The notes under the pieces are model-generated. The model was not told where the DNA came from and ran no database searches. It saw nothing but the letters and a program-made list of their open reading frames with translations. Positions 1-8,590 of a stretch of 64,000 nt of DNA are shown here, one piece after another. The stretch spans positions 1-64,000 of the forward strand of contig NZ_WOTO01000013.1 of the NCBI RefSeq assembly GCF_010993775.1, written 5' to 3'. A program made the translations under genes and the position numbers. How positions within the stretch are numbered: the stretch's first letter is position 1; each line of letters begins with the position of its first letter. This DNA is from Fodinicola feengrottensis. GTDB taxonomy: Bacteria; Actinomycetota; Actinomycetes; Mycobacteriales; HKI-0501.

Positions 1-306
1 GATCCGCGTAACGCATCGCGCGTCGGCCAGTTCAGTGGACAGTTGGCTTTGAGCTGCTGTAGCGGCGCGCTTCGCTTCCTCTGCGGCGCGTTGAGTTGCT
101 CACGATCGAGTTTTCCTTTCTCTGGTCAGGAATTTTCCTTGTTTCTTCTGGCCGGCGCGGGTCGCGAGCCGGTCAGCGCATTGAACGTAACGGAGAATCG
201 ATCACCACCTTCGATGCCGGTCATGGGGTGAATGGCCGCGTAGGCCGATCCTCAGTGTGCTCACGCTCGGTTTCCTTTCACTCTGCGGCGCGTTGAGTGT
301 GCTCAC
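1..306 (-). pseudogene. istB: IstB helper ATPase, 5' fragment only
   Basis: A GTG at 306 begins VSTLNAPQ, the usual start of IS21 IstB proteins, about 20 bases after the istA stop. The reading is soon lost because the junction sequence is repeated. Near 100 to 1 a helix with SQLSTELADAR resembles the IstB N-terminus again. No Walker motif is inside the window. This is a fragment and the call rests on position and the short N-terminal match. Confidence 0.5.
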
Positions 307-453
307 GATCGAGTTTCCTTTCTCTGGTCAGGAATTTCCTTGTTTCTTCTGGCCGGCGCGGGTCGCGAGCCGGTCAGCGGCATTGACGTAAACGGAGAAA
401 TCGATCACCACCTTCGATGCCGGGTCAGGGGTCGAATGGCCGCGTAGGCGATC
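80..453. repeat. Imperfect tandem duplication of the istA-istB junction
   Basis: Bases 80-250 and 281-453 are two copies of the same roughly 170-base segment containing the istA stop region and the istB start. They differ by scattered one-base insertions and deletions. A third short piece of the same junction lies at about 253-280. Single-base indels between copies point to poor base quality at this end of the assembly as much as to a real duplication. Confidence 0.75.
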
Positions 454-1689
454 AGCTTCGGCTAGCGCGGCGGCCGACGGTGGTCGGCGGGTTTTGTGTT
501 TGCAGGGCGGCTTATCGTGAACCCGGCCAGGACCTTCTTTCTCTAAGGCCGGCCACGTGGCCGTCGTCTCGGACCATCACCACCCCCGCGCCGTCCAGGC
601 GCGCGTGTGCGCGGCCACGACCGCGCCGGTAGCGGGGCGGCGATGGTGGTCGGCGGGTTTGTGTTTCACGGTGCGGTGCGTGAGCAGCACCCTGGACAGG
701 CCAATCCGAGTAGGAGTTTCCACGCCAGGACACCAATCCTTGCGCGGTCACGGTCCGCTCATCGGACAGCTCGGCCGGGAACACCACCCCCGGCGGGGGA
801 CGCAAAGGTTCAGCGTCAGCCAGCGCGCCGACCGTGGTCGGCGCCCCGTCGAGCATCCGCTTGCGGGTGTCCAACCGGGCGGTGAGTCGATCCAGCAACG
901 CCTGAGCCTGGGCCGGCGTGGTCTCGTCCGGTAATGTTCGCCACCATCGTTGCGCGGCGGAATGATTCGCCTTTTCGACAACGCCTTTGCGGTTTCCCCG
1001 CCTCGGTGGGCAAATAACGACGGTGACTCCGTAATGTTTCGCCACTTCACCGAAACTGGGCAGTACCGCACCGGTCGGTGGATAGCAAACGGTGGACATC
1101 CGGTCGAACCGCCACACCTTGGTCAGCCCACCCAGGCGCGCCACGACAGCGTCCATCGCCTCGACCAGATGCGGGAAATCCTCACTGGTAGCCAAAACTC
1201 CGCGCCACCGCGAGGAATGCGCGAGAGCGCCGACCAGTAGATGCGCGTGCTTTCCCAGGCCCCACGCCGATGGTGGATCAGGAAGTTCCAACCAGTCCCA
1301 TTGCGTCTCCGCGCCCGCCGGGTGCGCGATCACCGCGGTGTCACGGCCCTTGGACCGGTCACACGCCTCGCAATGCGGACGCAGCCCCAGGTCGCGGATC
1401 GCCGCGGTCAGCGACGGATACGAACCAGTGAACCCCAACGCGACGACCTCGTCGAACAACGTCGACGCCCACAAATGCGGATCATCAACCAGCCGCTGCC
1501 GGCAATACGGCACGAACTCCGCGATCACCACCGGCTCGGACCGGACCCGCTTACCAGGCTCCCGAGCGCCACTCAAATACGCGCGGATCGTCTTCCTGTC
1601 CCGGCCCAGATGACGAGCAATCGCCGAGAGATCGACCAACCCTGCCGGCGAAGCGCGTGCGCATCCACCTCTTCCTCCACGCTGAGCAT
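328..1689 (-). pseudogene. istA: IS21 transposase IstA, frame-broken
   Basis: DDE transposase acting with the IstB ATPase. The ATG at 1689 opens a helix-turn-helix segment ending in AIARHLGRDRKTIRAYL, typical of IstA. The catalytic core follows with QWDWLEL, the FDRMSTV segment and VVEKANH, which hold the acidic residues. The reading frame shifts near 1640 and again in the last 150 codons, and the natural end, reading VIDFSVYVNAADRL, stops at 328. A direct repeat of about 27 bases (478-502 and 641-668) lies in this C-terminal part. The frame breaks mean it is not intact as written. They could be sequence errors, since the same kind of break occurs in many genes here. Confidence 0.8.
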
Positions 1690-1818
1690 CGAGGCCCCCA
1701 ACAAGTCACATAGCGAACACAGTCACTACGCACTGTCAGTAGAACCATCCTGACCAGCGCGAACGCCACGCCGGACGACACCCAACTGGGGAAAATGATC
1801 TAGCAAAAGTGGGGAATT

Positions 1819-2074
1819 TCAGCTAGCGCCATCATCGCGCACGTAGTAGTCACCAAGCGTGTCGTCGTACCGCCCAACAGTGCGGCAGCAGCGTTTGAAA
1901 GCGCCGCCCGGACCCACATGGGCAGGGGTCGTTGCCGCCGAGTTTTTCCACCAGCTCGGTGTCTTCGCCGACGAATCGGTGACCACGCTTGACGTGGGTC
2001 TCGCTAGAGGGAACCCCCTGCGGCGTTTGCTGCTGGGCTCAAAAGGACGCCTGGGCGTCGAAATCGTGGTCCAT
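1819..2074 (-). CDS. Small SEC-C zinc-motif protein (frameshifted)
   Basis: An ATG at 2074 is preceded by AAGGAGG at 2080-2086. Read with two one-base corrections (an extra T in a TTTT run near 2040 and in a TTT run near 1890), it gives about 84 residues. The middle reads [15 protein letters not shown] and the continuation in the next frame reads [13 protein letters not shown]. Together these are the SEC-C motif CxCxSG...CC, a zinc-binding tag found at the end of SecA and in many small bacterial proteins. Both breaks fall in T runs, which argues for sequence errors. The biochemical role is unknown. Confidence 0.65.
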
Positions 2075-2194
2075 GACTGCCTCCTTGGTAAGGACGGCCC
2101 ACGGTAGACCGCACCCGTAAGGCTGAGCCACCGAATTAAGGGCCACCGAATCAAGAGCGCCCGACAAGCGTCAGTTGACGCGACCGACAGAACC

Positions 2195-2521
2195 GTGCGG
2201 GCGCTGCGCCGGCCGCCGATCCGGCAGGCCAAGGTGGAGCTGTCGTTCCGCGTGCTCGGCCCGGCGCTCACCCGGGTCGCGGTCGAGCATCGCGGCTGGG
2301 AGGCGCTTACCGACGCGCAGGCCCACGAGGAGTGCGCACTGCCGGATGGTGGCGGCTATGCGGGTGGCTCGCACGTCCGCGGCTGGCAACAGATTCTGGC
2401 GCGGTCCGCGGCTGCCTTGGGCGAGCTGGTCGCCGCGGATCCGGCCGCGCAGGCAGGTCTGATCGCGCCCGAGGTGGTGACTTTCGTGTCTCCCAAGGGA
2501 TCGCCACTCTCCCAAGAGTAA
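2195..2521 (+). pseudogene. C-terminal fragment of an SRPBCC (AHSA1-like) protein
   Basis: Residues reading TRVAVEHRGWEALTDAQ followed by a GWQQILARSAAALGELV helix match the last strands and long C-terminal helix of the SRPBCC / AHSA1 ligand-binding fold. The first half of the domain is missing. Upstream sequence (2100-2190) shows no in-frame continuation, and the GTG at 2195 has no clear ribosome site. It is best read as the remnant of a gene cut near the IS21 element. Confidence 0.6.
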
Positions 2522-2643
2522 GATTAATGGATCTTTACCTCTACTTTAATCACCTGACAATTGTCACGTGACGTCCGATTAACTTTCGGTAATGGGCAAC
2601 AGTTTCTTGGCCGGATACCCGGCCCCTGCTGGTGGTGCGTCGT

Positions 2644-2690
2644 TGGCACGAATATGGGATTCTGCGCGTGAGTGCGGGTCGTAGCGTAAT
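2644..2690 (+). promoter_or_regulatory. Shared upstream element, copy 1
   Basis: TGGCACGAATATGGGAT begins at 2644 and GTAAT follows exactly 42 bases after the element start, 48 bases before the ATG of the first acidic-repeat gene. The same arrangement precedes the other two genes of the set. It may hold a promoter plus an activator site. Its function is inferred from conservation only. Confidence 0.5.
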
Positions 2691-2733
2691 GGTCGTACCG
2701 CACCGAGACCATATTCGTGAAGGGGCAGGAACC

Positions 2734-3021
2734 ATGTCTGAGGTTGACAGCTACAGCGTCGAGAGCGGTGGAGACTACGGCGTCCACGAGGACTACTCCA
2801 ACGGGAACGCCGCTGAGTATTACGACACCAACCACGATGGTGTCGTCGACACCGCGTACGAGGACACCAACCACGATGGCGTCGCCGACACCGTCGAGGT
2901 GGACTCGAACGAGGACGGTCGCGTCGACGCCGTGGGTGTCGACAGCAACGAAGATGGCCACATTGACGCTGCCGCGTACGACACCAACTATGACGGCAAG
3001 GTCGACTACACCACGACCTGA
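2734..3021 (+). CDS. Small acidic protein with calcium-loop-like repeats, paralogue 1
   Basis: Ninety-five residues with no signal peptide and no membrane segment. After an N-terminal part rich in Ser, Tyr and Glu there are five repeats of the form DTNHDGVVD or DSNEDGRVD. The spacing of Asp/Asn at positions 1, 3, 5 and Asp at 9, with Gly at 6, matches EF-hand, dockerin or thrombospondin type 3 calcium loops. Helices flanking each loop, expected of a true EF-hand, are not evident. AGGGGCAGGA lies just upstream of the ATG. Two paralogues follow directly downstream, each with its own upstream element and separated by hairpins, so each is probably its own transcript. The function is not known. 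Confidence 0.8.
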   Translation: MSEVDSYSVESGGDYGVHEDYSNGNAAEYYDTNHDGVVDTAYEDTNHDGVADTVEVDSNEDGRVDAVGVDSNEDGHIDAAAYDTNYDGKVDYTTT

Positions 3022-3055
3022 TTTAGCGGTCACATTGAGCGGTCAAAGAACGGCC

Positions 3056-3091
3056 AGCGGGCCGGTCTCCCCCAGTGGAGGCCGGCCCGCT
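3056..3091 (+). terminator. Hairpin terminator after paralogue 1
   Basis: AGCGGGCCGG (3056-3065) pairs perfectly with CCGGCCCGCT (3082-3091) around a 16-base loop. It is followed by a short T-rich stretch (TGCTTTGT). It lies 35 bases after the stop codon. Confidence 0.65.
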
Positions 3092-3102
3092 GCTTTGTGG
3101 GG

Positions 3103-3152
3103 TGGCATGGATCGGGGATGGATGGGGGGTGGAAGGCGGAAGGTAAAGTTAT
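3103..3152 (+). promoter_or_regulatory. Shared upstream element, copy 2
   Basis: TGGCATGGATCGGGGAT begins at 3103 and AAAGTTAT follows with three bases more spacing than in the other copies. The GTTAT block ends the element 48 bases before the ATG, the same distance as in copy 1. Confidence 0.45.
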
Positions 3153-3195
3153 AGTCAATTCGCACCACGGCGAAATTGACGAAAGGATCAGTCCC

Positions 3196-3504
3196 ATGTC
3201 CCTCGACCACGACGGCGATGGCCACGTCGACGGCTACACGCAGAGCTACTCAGACGACACTTCCGCCGACTACGTTGACACCAACAGTGACGGCAATGTC
3301 GACACTGTGTACGCGGACACTGGCGGTGACGGATACGTCGACACCGTCTACAACGACTCCGACGGCGACGGCCAGGTCGACCACGTGTACACCGACACGA
3401 ACGAGGACGGTCGCATTGACCACACCTATGCCGACAACAACGAGGACGGCAAGGTCGACTACGACTATTCCGGTGGCACCGCGCCGGAATACAACAGCAA
3501 CTGA
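3196..3504 (+). CDS. Small acidic protein with calcium-loop-like repeats, paralogue 2
   Basis: One hundred and two residues, built almost entirely of about seven repeats such as DHDGDGHVD, DSDGDGQVD and DTNEDGRID, spaced by linkers like HVYT or HTYA. The C-terminal tail KVDYDYSGGTAPEY is nearly identical to that of paralogue 3. The ATG at 3196 follows GAAAGGATCA. No export signal is visible, so it is predicted to be cytoplasmic unless exported by a leaderless route. Asp, Asn and Gly at loop positions suggest divalent cation binding. This is inference from the motif, and the physiological role is unknown. Confidence 0.8.
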   Translation: MSLDHDGDGHVDGYTQSYSDDTSADYVDTNSDGNVDTVYADTGGDGYVDTVYNDSDGDGQVDHVYTDTNEDGRIDHTYADNNEDGKVDYDYSGGTAPEYNSN

Positions 3505-3515
3505 ATTCCGGTTGT

Positions 3516-3549
3516 GAAGGGGCCCGGTCTCCGTGCGGGGACCGGCCTT
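3516..3549 (+). terminator. Hairpin terminator after paralogue 2
   Basis: GGCCCGGTC and GACCGGCC pair with one bulge around CCGTGCGGG, with AAGG and CTTT extending the base. It lies 12 bases after the stop codon of paralogue 2. Confidence 0.6.
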
Positions 3550-3567
3550 TCCCATCCGTTGCGGAGG

Positions 3568-3614
3568 TGGCACGGATATGGGATGGTGCGCTGGCGATTG
3601 AGCCCTAAAGTAAT
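3568..3614 (+). promoter_or_regulatory. Shared upstream element, copy 3
   Basis: TGGCACGGATATGGGAT begins at 3568 and AAAGTAAT follows, with GTAAT exactly 42 bases from the element start as in copy 1. The element is 88 bases from the ATG, about 40 more than in the other two copies. Confidence 0.5.
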
Positions 3615-3697
3615 TGCCAACAGCAGGACTGGATTCCCCAGGCGAAACGTTCAACCCGCGGTTCGGTCCGCGGTTCAGCCCAGAAAGGCACCGTGAA

Positions 3698-4027
3698 ATG
3701 ACGTACGAGACCGACAGTTACAACATCGACCACGATGGCGACGGGCATGTTGACGGTGTGCACGAGGACTTCTCCAACGGTACGTCGCAAGACGTGGTGG
3801 ACACTGACCATAACGGCACGCTCGACACCGCTTATGAGGACCGCAGCGGCGACGGCTATGTGGACACGATCGAGCACGACAGTGATGGTGACGGCGTGGT
3901 CGACCACGTCTACACCGACACCAACGAAGACGGCACGGTCGACCACACCTATGCGGACAACAACGAGGACGGCAAGGTCGACTACGACTACTCTGGCGGC
4001 ACCGCGCCGGACTATCCCAACAACTGA
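3698..4027 (+). CDS. Small acidic protein with calcium-loop-like repeats, paralogue 3
   Basis: One hundred and nine residues. The first part (TDSYNIDHDGDGHVDG, then HEDFSNGT) aligns with both other paralogues, so the three arose by local duplication. About seven loops of type DxDxDGxxD follow, for example DSDGDGVVD and DTNEDGTVD, ending in KVDYDYSGGTAPDY. There is no signal peptide. AGAAAGG lies ahead of the ATG. The gene converges on the minus-strand VWA gene, whose stop is only 36 bases away. Function unknown; calcium binding is inferred from the loop pattern. Confidence 0.8.
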   Translation: MTYETDSYNIDHDGDGHVDGVHEDFSNGTSQDVVDTDHNGTLDTAYEDRSGDGYVDTIEHDSDGDGVVDHVYTDTNEDGTVDHTYADNNEDGKVDYDYSGGTAPDYPNN

Positions 4028-4063
4028 GCCAAAACCGTCCGCGAGCTCGACGTTTTCCTTCTG

Positions 4064-5259
4064 CTAGAAGGGGAGTTGTCGGGCTCGCGGTGGTTTATTG
4101 ATTGCGCAGCTGGTAACGGTCCGCCCGCCGGTGAGATCGCCGCGAGCCAGCGCCTCGGCGAGCAAGTCCGGGAATGCGTCTGGAGTGCAGGCGAAGGCCG
4201 GCACCCCGAGCGCGGCGAGAGCGGCCGCGTTCTCCCGGTCGTAGGACGGCGCGCCGGAGTCGGAAAGCGCCAACAGCGCCACCACTTGTACGCCAGCAGC
4301 GGTCATCGCGCGCATCCGCCGGAGCATCTCGGACCGCACGCCACCTTCGTAAAGATCAGAGATAAGAACGAAAAGCGTGTCGGTCGGCCGGGAGATCAGG
4401 GATTGCGCGTACGCGATCGCCCGGTTGATGTCGGTGCCGCCGCCGAGTTGGGTGCCGAAAAGAACCTCTACTGGATCGTGCAGGCGACCGGTCAGATCGA
4501 CGATATTGGTGTCGAAGGCGATCACCGAGGTGCGCAATGCGGCGATGCTTGCCAGCACAGCACCGAAGACTCCCGCGTAGACCACCGATTCGGCCATCGA
4601 ACCGGATTCGTCGATCGCCACGATCACGTCCCGCTGAACGGCATTCTGCCGCCTGCCGTATCCGACCAGTCGCTCCGGGATGACGGTTTTCTGGTCTGGC
4701 TGGTAATGCTTGAGATTCGCGTGAATGGTCCGGTTCCAGTCCACGTCCGGCAACCGCGGCCGACGGCTGCGGCTGGCCCGGGTGAGCGCGCCGGCGACCG
4801 CCGACCGGGTGGCCTGGGCGATCCGCCGCTCGACCTCGGTGACGACTGCTCCGACCACTTGACGAGCGGTCGCTTTCGCGGTTTCCGGCATCGCCTGGTG
4901 CAGCGACAACAAAGTGCCCACCAGGTGCACGTCTGGCTGGACGGACGCCAGCATTTCCGGCTCCAGCAACAATCGCGCGAGGTTCAGCCGGTCGATCGCG
5001 TCGGCCTGCATCACCTGCACGACACTGGATGGGAAGTACGTTCGGATGTCCGCCAGCCAGCGAGCCACCCGCGGCGCGGAATCCCCGAGCCCGGCCGACC
5101 GGTCACCACTTCCACGTTCGGGTGCTCATAAAGCGCGTTCAAAGCGCCGTCCATGGCCGCGTCCGCACCGGAAACTCCGCCGAGCGCGGTGCTGGCCGGG
5201 TCGCCGAGCAGCAGTCGCCAGCGCCGCTGTCTGTTATCACTCATATCGGGGTCGCTCAT
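4064..5259 (-). CDS. VWA-domain protein of the MoxR/DUF5682 operon
   Basis: A von Willebrand factor A protein expected to work with the MoxR ATPase of the same operon as a metal-dependent adaptor. ATG at 5259 overlaps the end of the DUF5682 gene when that frame is corrected (ATGA). The first 60 residues read DNRQRRWRLLLGD and ALYEHP, then the frame changes near 5070 and continues ARWLADIRTYFPSSVVQVMQ. The MIDAS motif is intact: AIDESGSM, then GGTDINRAI and ISDLYEGG. It is about 400 residues, as in CoxE-like VWA proteins. It is the last gene of the operon and converges on the acidic-repeat gene. Confidence 0.8.
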
Positions 5260-5272
5260 TCGGCCACTCCCA

Positions 5273-7471
5273 TCAAAAAAACGCGACGGTAGCGATCGCA
5301 CCGGCGGCCCGCTCGGCGTCGATGTCGTCGGTCTCGCTTTCCGCCCGCACACTCGTACGCTTGCGTAGCTTGTCGGCCAGATTGCTCCGCTCGCCACTGG
5401 GCAACGTTCCGAAAGTGCGGCGCAGCAACGGAAGCACCGCGACGAAGTCATCGGCGTCCAATGTGGACACCCAGTCGTCCAGAATGCCGAGCAGTTCCGG
5501 GTCGTTCAGGAGCAGCAGCCCGCCGCCGGCCAGGAATCCCTGGATCCAGGCGGCTTTTCCGGTCGCGGTGGTGCCGATCGAGAGGGCCGCGTCGAGCCGC
5601 CGGGCCGCGTCACCAACCGGCAACCCGGCGCCGCTGTCCAGCAGCAGCCGAACCATTCGACCGATCAGCAGTCCATGCACATCCCGCCGGTCGATCAGGC
5701 CGGCCAGCGTATCCAGCCAGCGTTCCCGGCCGTCGGTCTGGTCTCGCAGCGCGATCGCATCATGAACTTCATCGATGCGCTTACTCATCTGTTGCGCACC
5801 GGCGTCGTCCAACGACCCGATGCCAGCGGGCAGCCCGGCGCAGAGCCGGATCCCGATGGCGTCCGCGACCGCACCGAGCGCACCGGTGTCGGTGCCTCGT
5901 ACGTCCCCATATCTCAGTGACCGAGCCAAAGCCGGCAGTGCGGCCATCAAATGCGCGATGTCCAGGTCGACCGCGGCTTTGGCGTCCAATGCGGACAGTA
6001 CGACGTCCAATGCCTCGGGCAGGTCGGAAAGGAGTGCGCGCTCGACCACGTCGGTTACGTCGGTCAGGGTTTCGGCTTTGTCGGCCGCATCGACCAAAAG
6101 TGCGGCTGCCGCGGCCGCGACGGTGGTGCCCCAGCGGGCCGCGTCGATCACCGCGACCGCGAGTTCGGGCCGCCAGGCCAGTGTCCAGGTCTCGGCGAAC
6201 GTACCGGTGTGCCGGACCTGCGAGTCCGCCATCACGGCCCAGTCCACGCCGATGGCGAGCAGCCGGTGCAGCAGCCGAGACCGTTCGCGGTCGTTGGGTT
6301 TACGCAGGTCAAGAGTGATTGTCTTCTCGGTGGCCGCGATCGCCAGCCGGAGCCGGCGGGCCTGCGCCCGCAGGTCCGCCTCCAGTGGCACGGTCGGCGC
6401 CGATGCCGGCACCGAGCCGAGTTTTTCGCCCACCACAAGGTTTGTGGTGACCAGATCGACCAGCATGTCACTGCCGTCGCAGAGCACCGAGCGGGTCGCT
6501 TCGGTCACTTCGGCGAGCCCGGCCAGGGATCGGCCGCGCAGCGCCGCGAGTGTTTCGGCCAGCCGGGTCGCCTCGATGACATGCGCGGACGACACCGGCA
6601 GGTCCTGGTCACGCAAAAGTGGCGGCAACCGCGGTCAGCCATCGCACCACCGGCCGGTCGGCGGAGGTGAAGAGATGGTGATACCAGCCCGGGGAGGTGA
6701 TGCCGGCGCCGTAGCCGGAGGCCGCTGCGATCCGGGTGTGCGTCCACGGCACCCAGGTCAGGGTGGCCTTGCGCTTGGCCAGCCCGGTCAGCAGCTGACG
6801 ATCGGCGGTCGCGGTCGGGTACGGCGGGAGCAGCGCCGGCGCGTGCCACGCACCACACACCACCGCGATCGGGTCCGCGCCGTCCTTGATGGCTTTGCGC
6901 AGGACCGTACGCATCTGAGCTTCCCGCCGGTGCTCCCACGGATCGGTCGGCGGCATGGCCTCGCGCAGCGCCGCCATCGCCTCGATGACCGCTGGAAAAG
7001 GGCTGTCCGCCGCGGGATCGCGGGTTTCGATGACCGCGTCCCACCAGCGCTCCGGGTCGTCGTAGCCGGCCGCGGCGGCGAGCATCCCGAGCGGGTCCTG
7101 CTGCAGGTTGCCGCTGTCGGGGTCGCTATCGGGGCTGTCATCGGACGGTTCGCGGGCGAGCCCGGCGCCGGCCGGCAGGTCGCAGAACCGTACCGGCACG
7201 CCCGCGTCCAGCGCCCACCGGATTGCCTGCCATTCCGGCGAAAAAACGCGGTGAACGGCCAGAAGGACGCCCGGCGCGGCTGGTCCGGCAGGTACGCCAG
7301 CAGGGCCACCGGCGGTTCCATCTCCGGGTCCGCCGCCAGCTCCAGCAGCCCGTCGGCGTCCGGCGGGCCCTCGATCAGCACCACTTGCGGCCGCAGCCGC
7401 TCCAGCTCGGCCAGCACCGCCCGGGCCGAGCCCGGTCCGTGGTGCCGGATCGGCAGGATGGTCACGCTCAC
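5273..7471 (-). CDS. DUF5682 family protein (split by frameshifts)
   Basis: Large protein of about 730 residues. The N-terminus ILPIRHHGPGSARAV with VVLIEGPPDA is characteristic of the family. The reading frame changes at a six-base A/T run near 7245, again near 6615 and finally in a seven-base run at 5277. Each break leaves family-like sequence on both sides (for example CGAWHAPALLPPY and VARSLRYGDVRGTDTGAL). The biochemical function is not established. A GTG start at 7471 overlaps the stop of the MoxR gene. It always sits beside MoxR and VWA genes in clusters of this kind, which suggests one assembly. Confidence 0.75.
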
Positions 7472-8556
7472 CCGGTGACCTCACGGCAGGCCCGGTAGAA
7501 GTCGGCCCACCCGTCCCGCTCGCGGACGACCGCCTCCAGGTATTCCACCCACACCACCCGGTCCGAGACCGGGTCGCGGATCACCGCGCCGAGGATGCCG
7601 GCGGCGATGTCGGACGGACGCCGCAGCACCCCGTCACCGAAATGTGCGGACAGCGCCAAACCGCTGGTCAGAACGGAGATCGCCTCGGCCGTCGAGAGGG
7701 TGCCCGAGGGTGACTTGAGCTTCGTACGCCCATCTTCGGTGCCGCCGGTGCGCAGCTCGCGGAACACCGTGACCACCCGGCGGATCTCGGCGACCGCGGC
7801 CGGCACCTCAGGCAGTTGCAGCGACCGGCCGAGCTGCTCGACTCGCCGGGCGACGATCTCCACTTCCTCCTCGGCGGAGGCCGGCAGCGGCAGGACGACC
7901 GTGTTGAACCGCCGCCGCAACGCGCTGGACAGTTCGTTCACGCCGCGGTCGCGGTCGTTGGCGGTGGCGATCACGTTGAAGCCGGGCACCGCCTGAACTT
8001 CGGTGCCGAGCTCGGGCACCGGCAGGGTCTTCTCGGACAGCACGGTGATCAACGCGTCCTGCACGTCGCTCGGGATCCGGGTCAGCTCCTCGATCCGGGC
8101 GATCCGGCCGTCGGTCATCGCGGTCATGATTGGCGAGGAGACCAGGGCGGCTGCGGTGGGCCCTTCGGCCAGCAGCCGGGCGTAGTTCCAGCCGTACCGA
8201 ATGGCTTCCTCAGGCGTCCCGGACGTGCCCTGTACGAGCAGCGTCGAGTCGCCGCAAATCGCCGCGGCCAGGTGCTCGGACACCCAGGTCTTGGCGGTGC
8301 CCGGGACCCCCGAGCAGCAACAACGCGCGGTCGGTGACCAGGGTCGCGACCGCTACCTCGACGAGGCGGCGAGGTCCGACATATTTCGGCGAGATGACCG
8401 TGCCGTCGGCCAGCGTGTCGCCGAGCAGGTACGTGACGACCGCCCATGGCGACAGCCGCCAGCGCGCGGCGGCCGCGGCCGGTCGTCGACTTTCGCCAGC
8501 GCCGCCAGCTCGTCCGCGTACTCCTGCTCGGCGTGCGGCCGCAGCAACTCGGTCAA
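7468..8556 (-). CDS. MoxR-type AAA+ ATPase
   Basis: ATP-driven chaperone-like ATPase. The Walker A motif appears as GVPGTAKTWVSEHLA, and a Walker B-like stretch is GRIARIEELTRI. Sensor 1 is VIATANDRDRG and the arginine-rich ALRRRF follows. The start used is TTG at 8556; an ATG at 8597 overlaps the DUF5691 stop but leads out of frame. Frame changes occur near 8465 and 8300, and the sequence joins smoothly across both. The C-terminal lid helix region (SDIAAGILGAVIRDPVSD) is complete. MoxR proteins pair with VWA partners to remodel or activate targets, and here both are in one operon. Confidence 0.85.
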
Positions 8557-8590
8557 CGTGAACCCTCCGGCATCTGGTTCGGTCTGGCTG

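Larger units (their letters stand above)
1..1737 (-). mobile_element. IS21-family insertion sequence, truncated by the window edge
   Basis: The element is read leftwards: istA starts at 1689 and runs to 328, and the beginning of istB (GTG at 306) follows after a short gap, as in IS21 elements. Upstream of istA the minus strand reads TGACAGTGCGTAGTGACTGTG from about 1737, which has the look of an IS21 terminal repeat beginning with TG. The istB body and the far end lie beyond position 1. The istA-istB junction is present in two to three scrambled copies between 80 and 453, so this end is either rearranged or misassembled. Confidence 0.8.

Noticed and set aside
2171..2515. Minus-strand frame of 114 codons opposite the SRPBCC fragment
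   Set aside because: The plus-strand frame matches the SRPBCC C-terminus; the minus frame is its reverse.
2644..3614. TGGCACG as a sigma-54 -24 element
   Set aside because: The matching -12 GC element is absent at the right spacing, and actinobacteria generally lack sigma-54.
2524..3946. Long minus-strand frames rich in Val and Asp opposite the acidic-repeat genes
   Set aside because: They are the reverse of the GAC/GTC-rich repeats. The plus-strand frames have ribosome sites, shared ends and family repeats.
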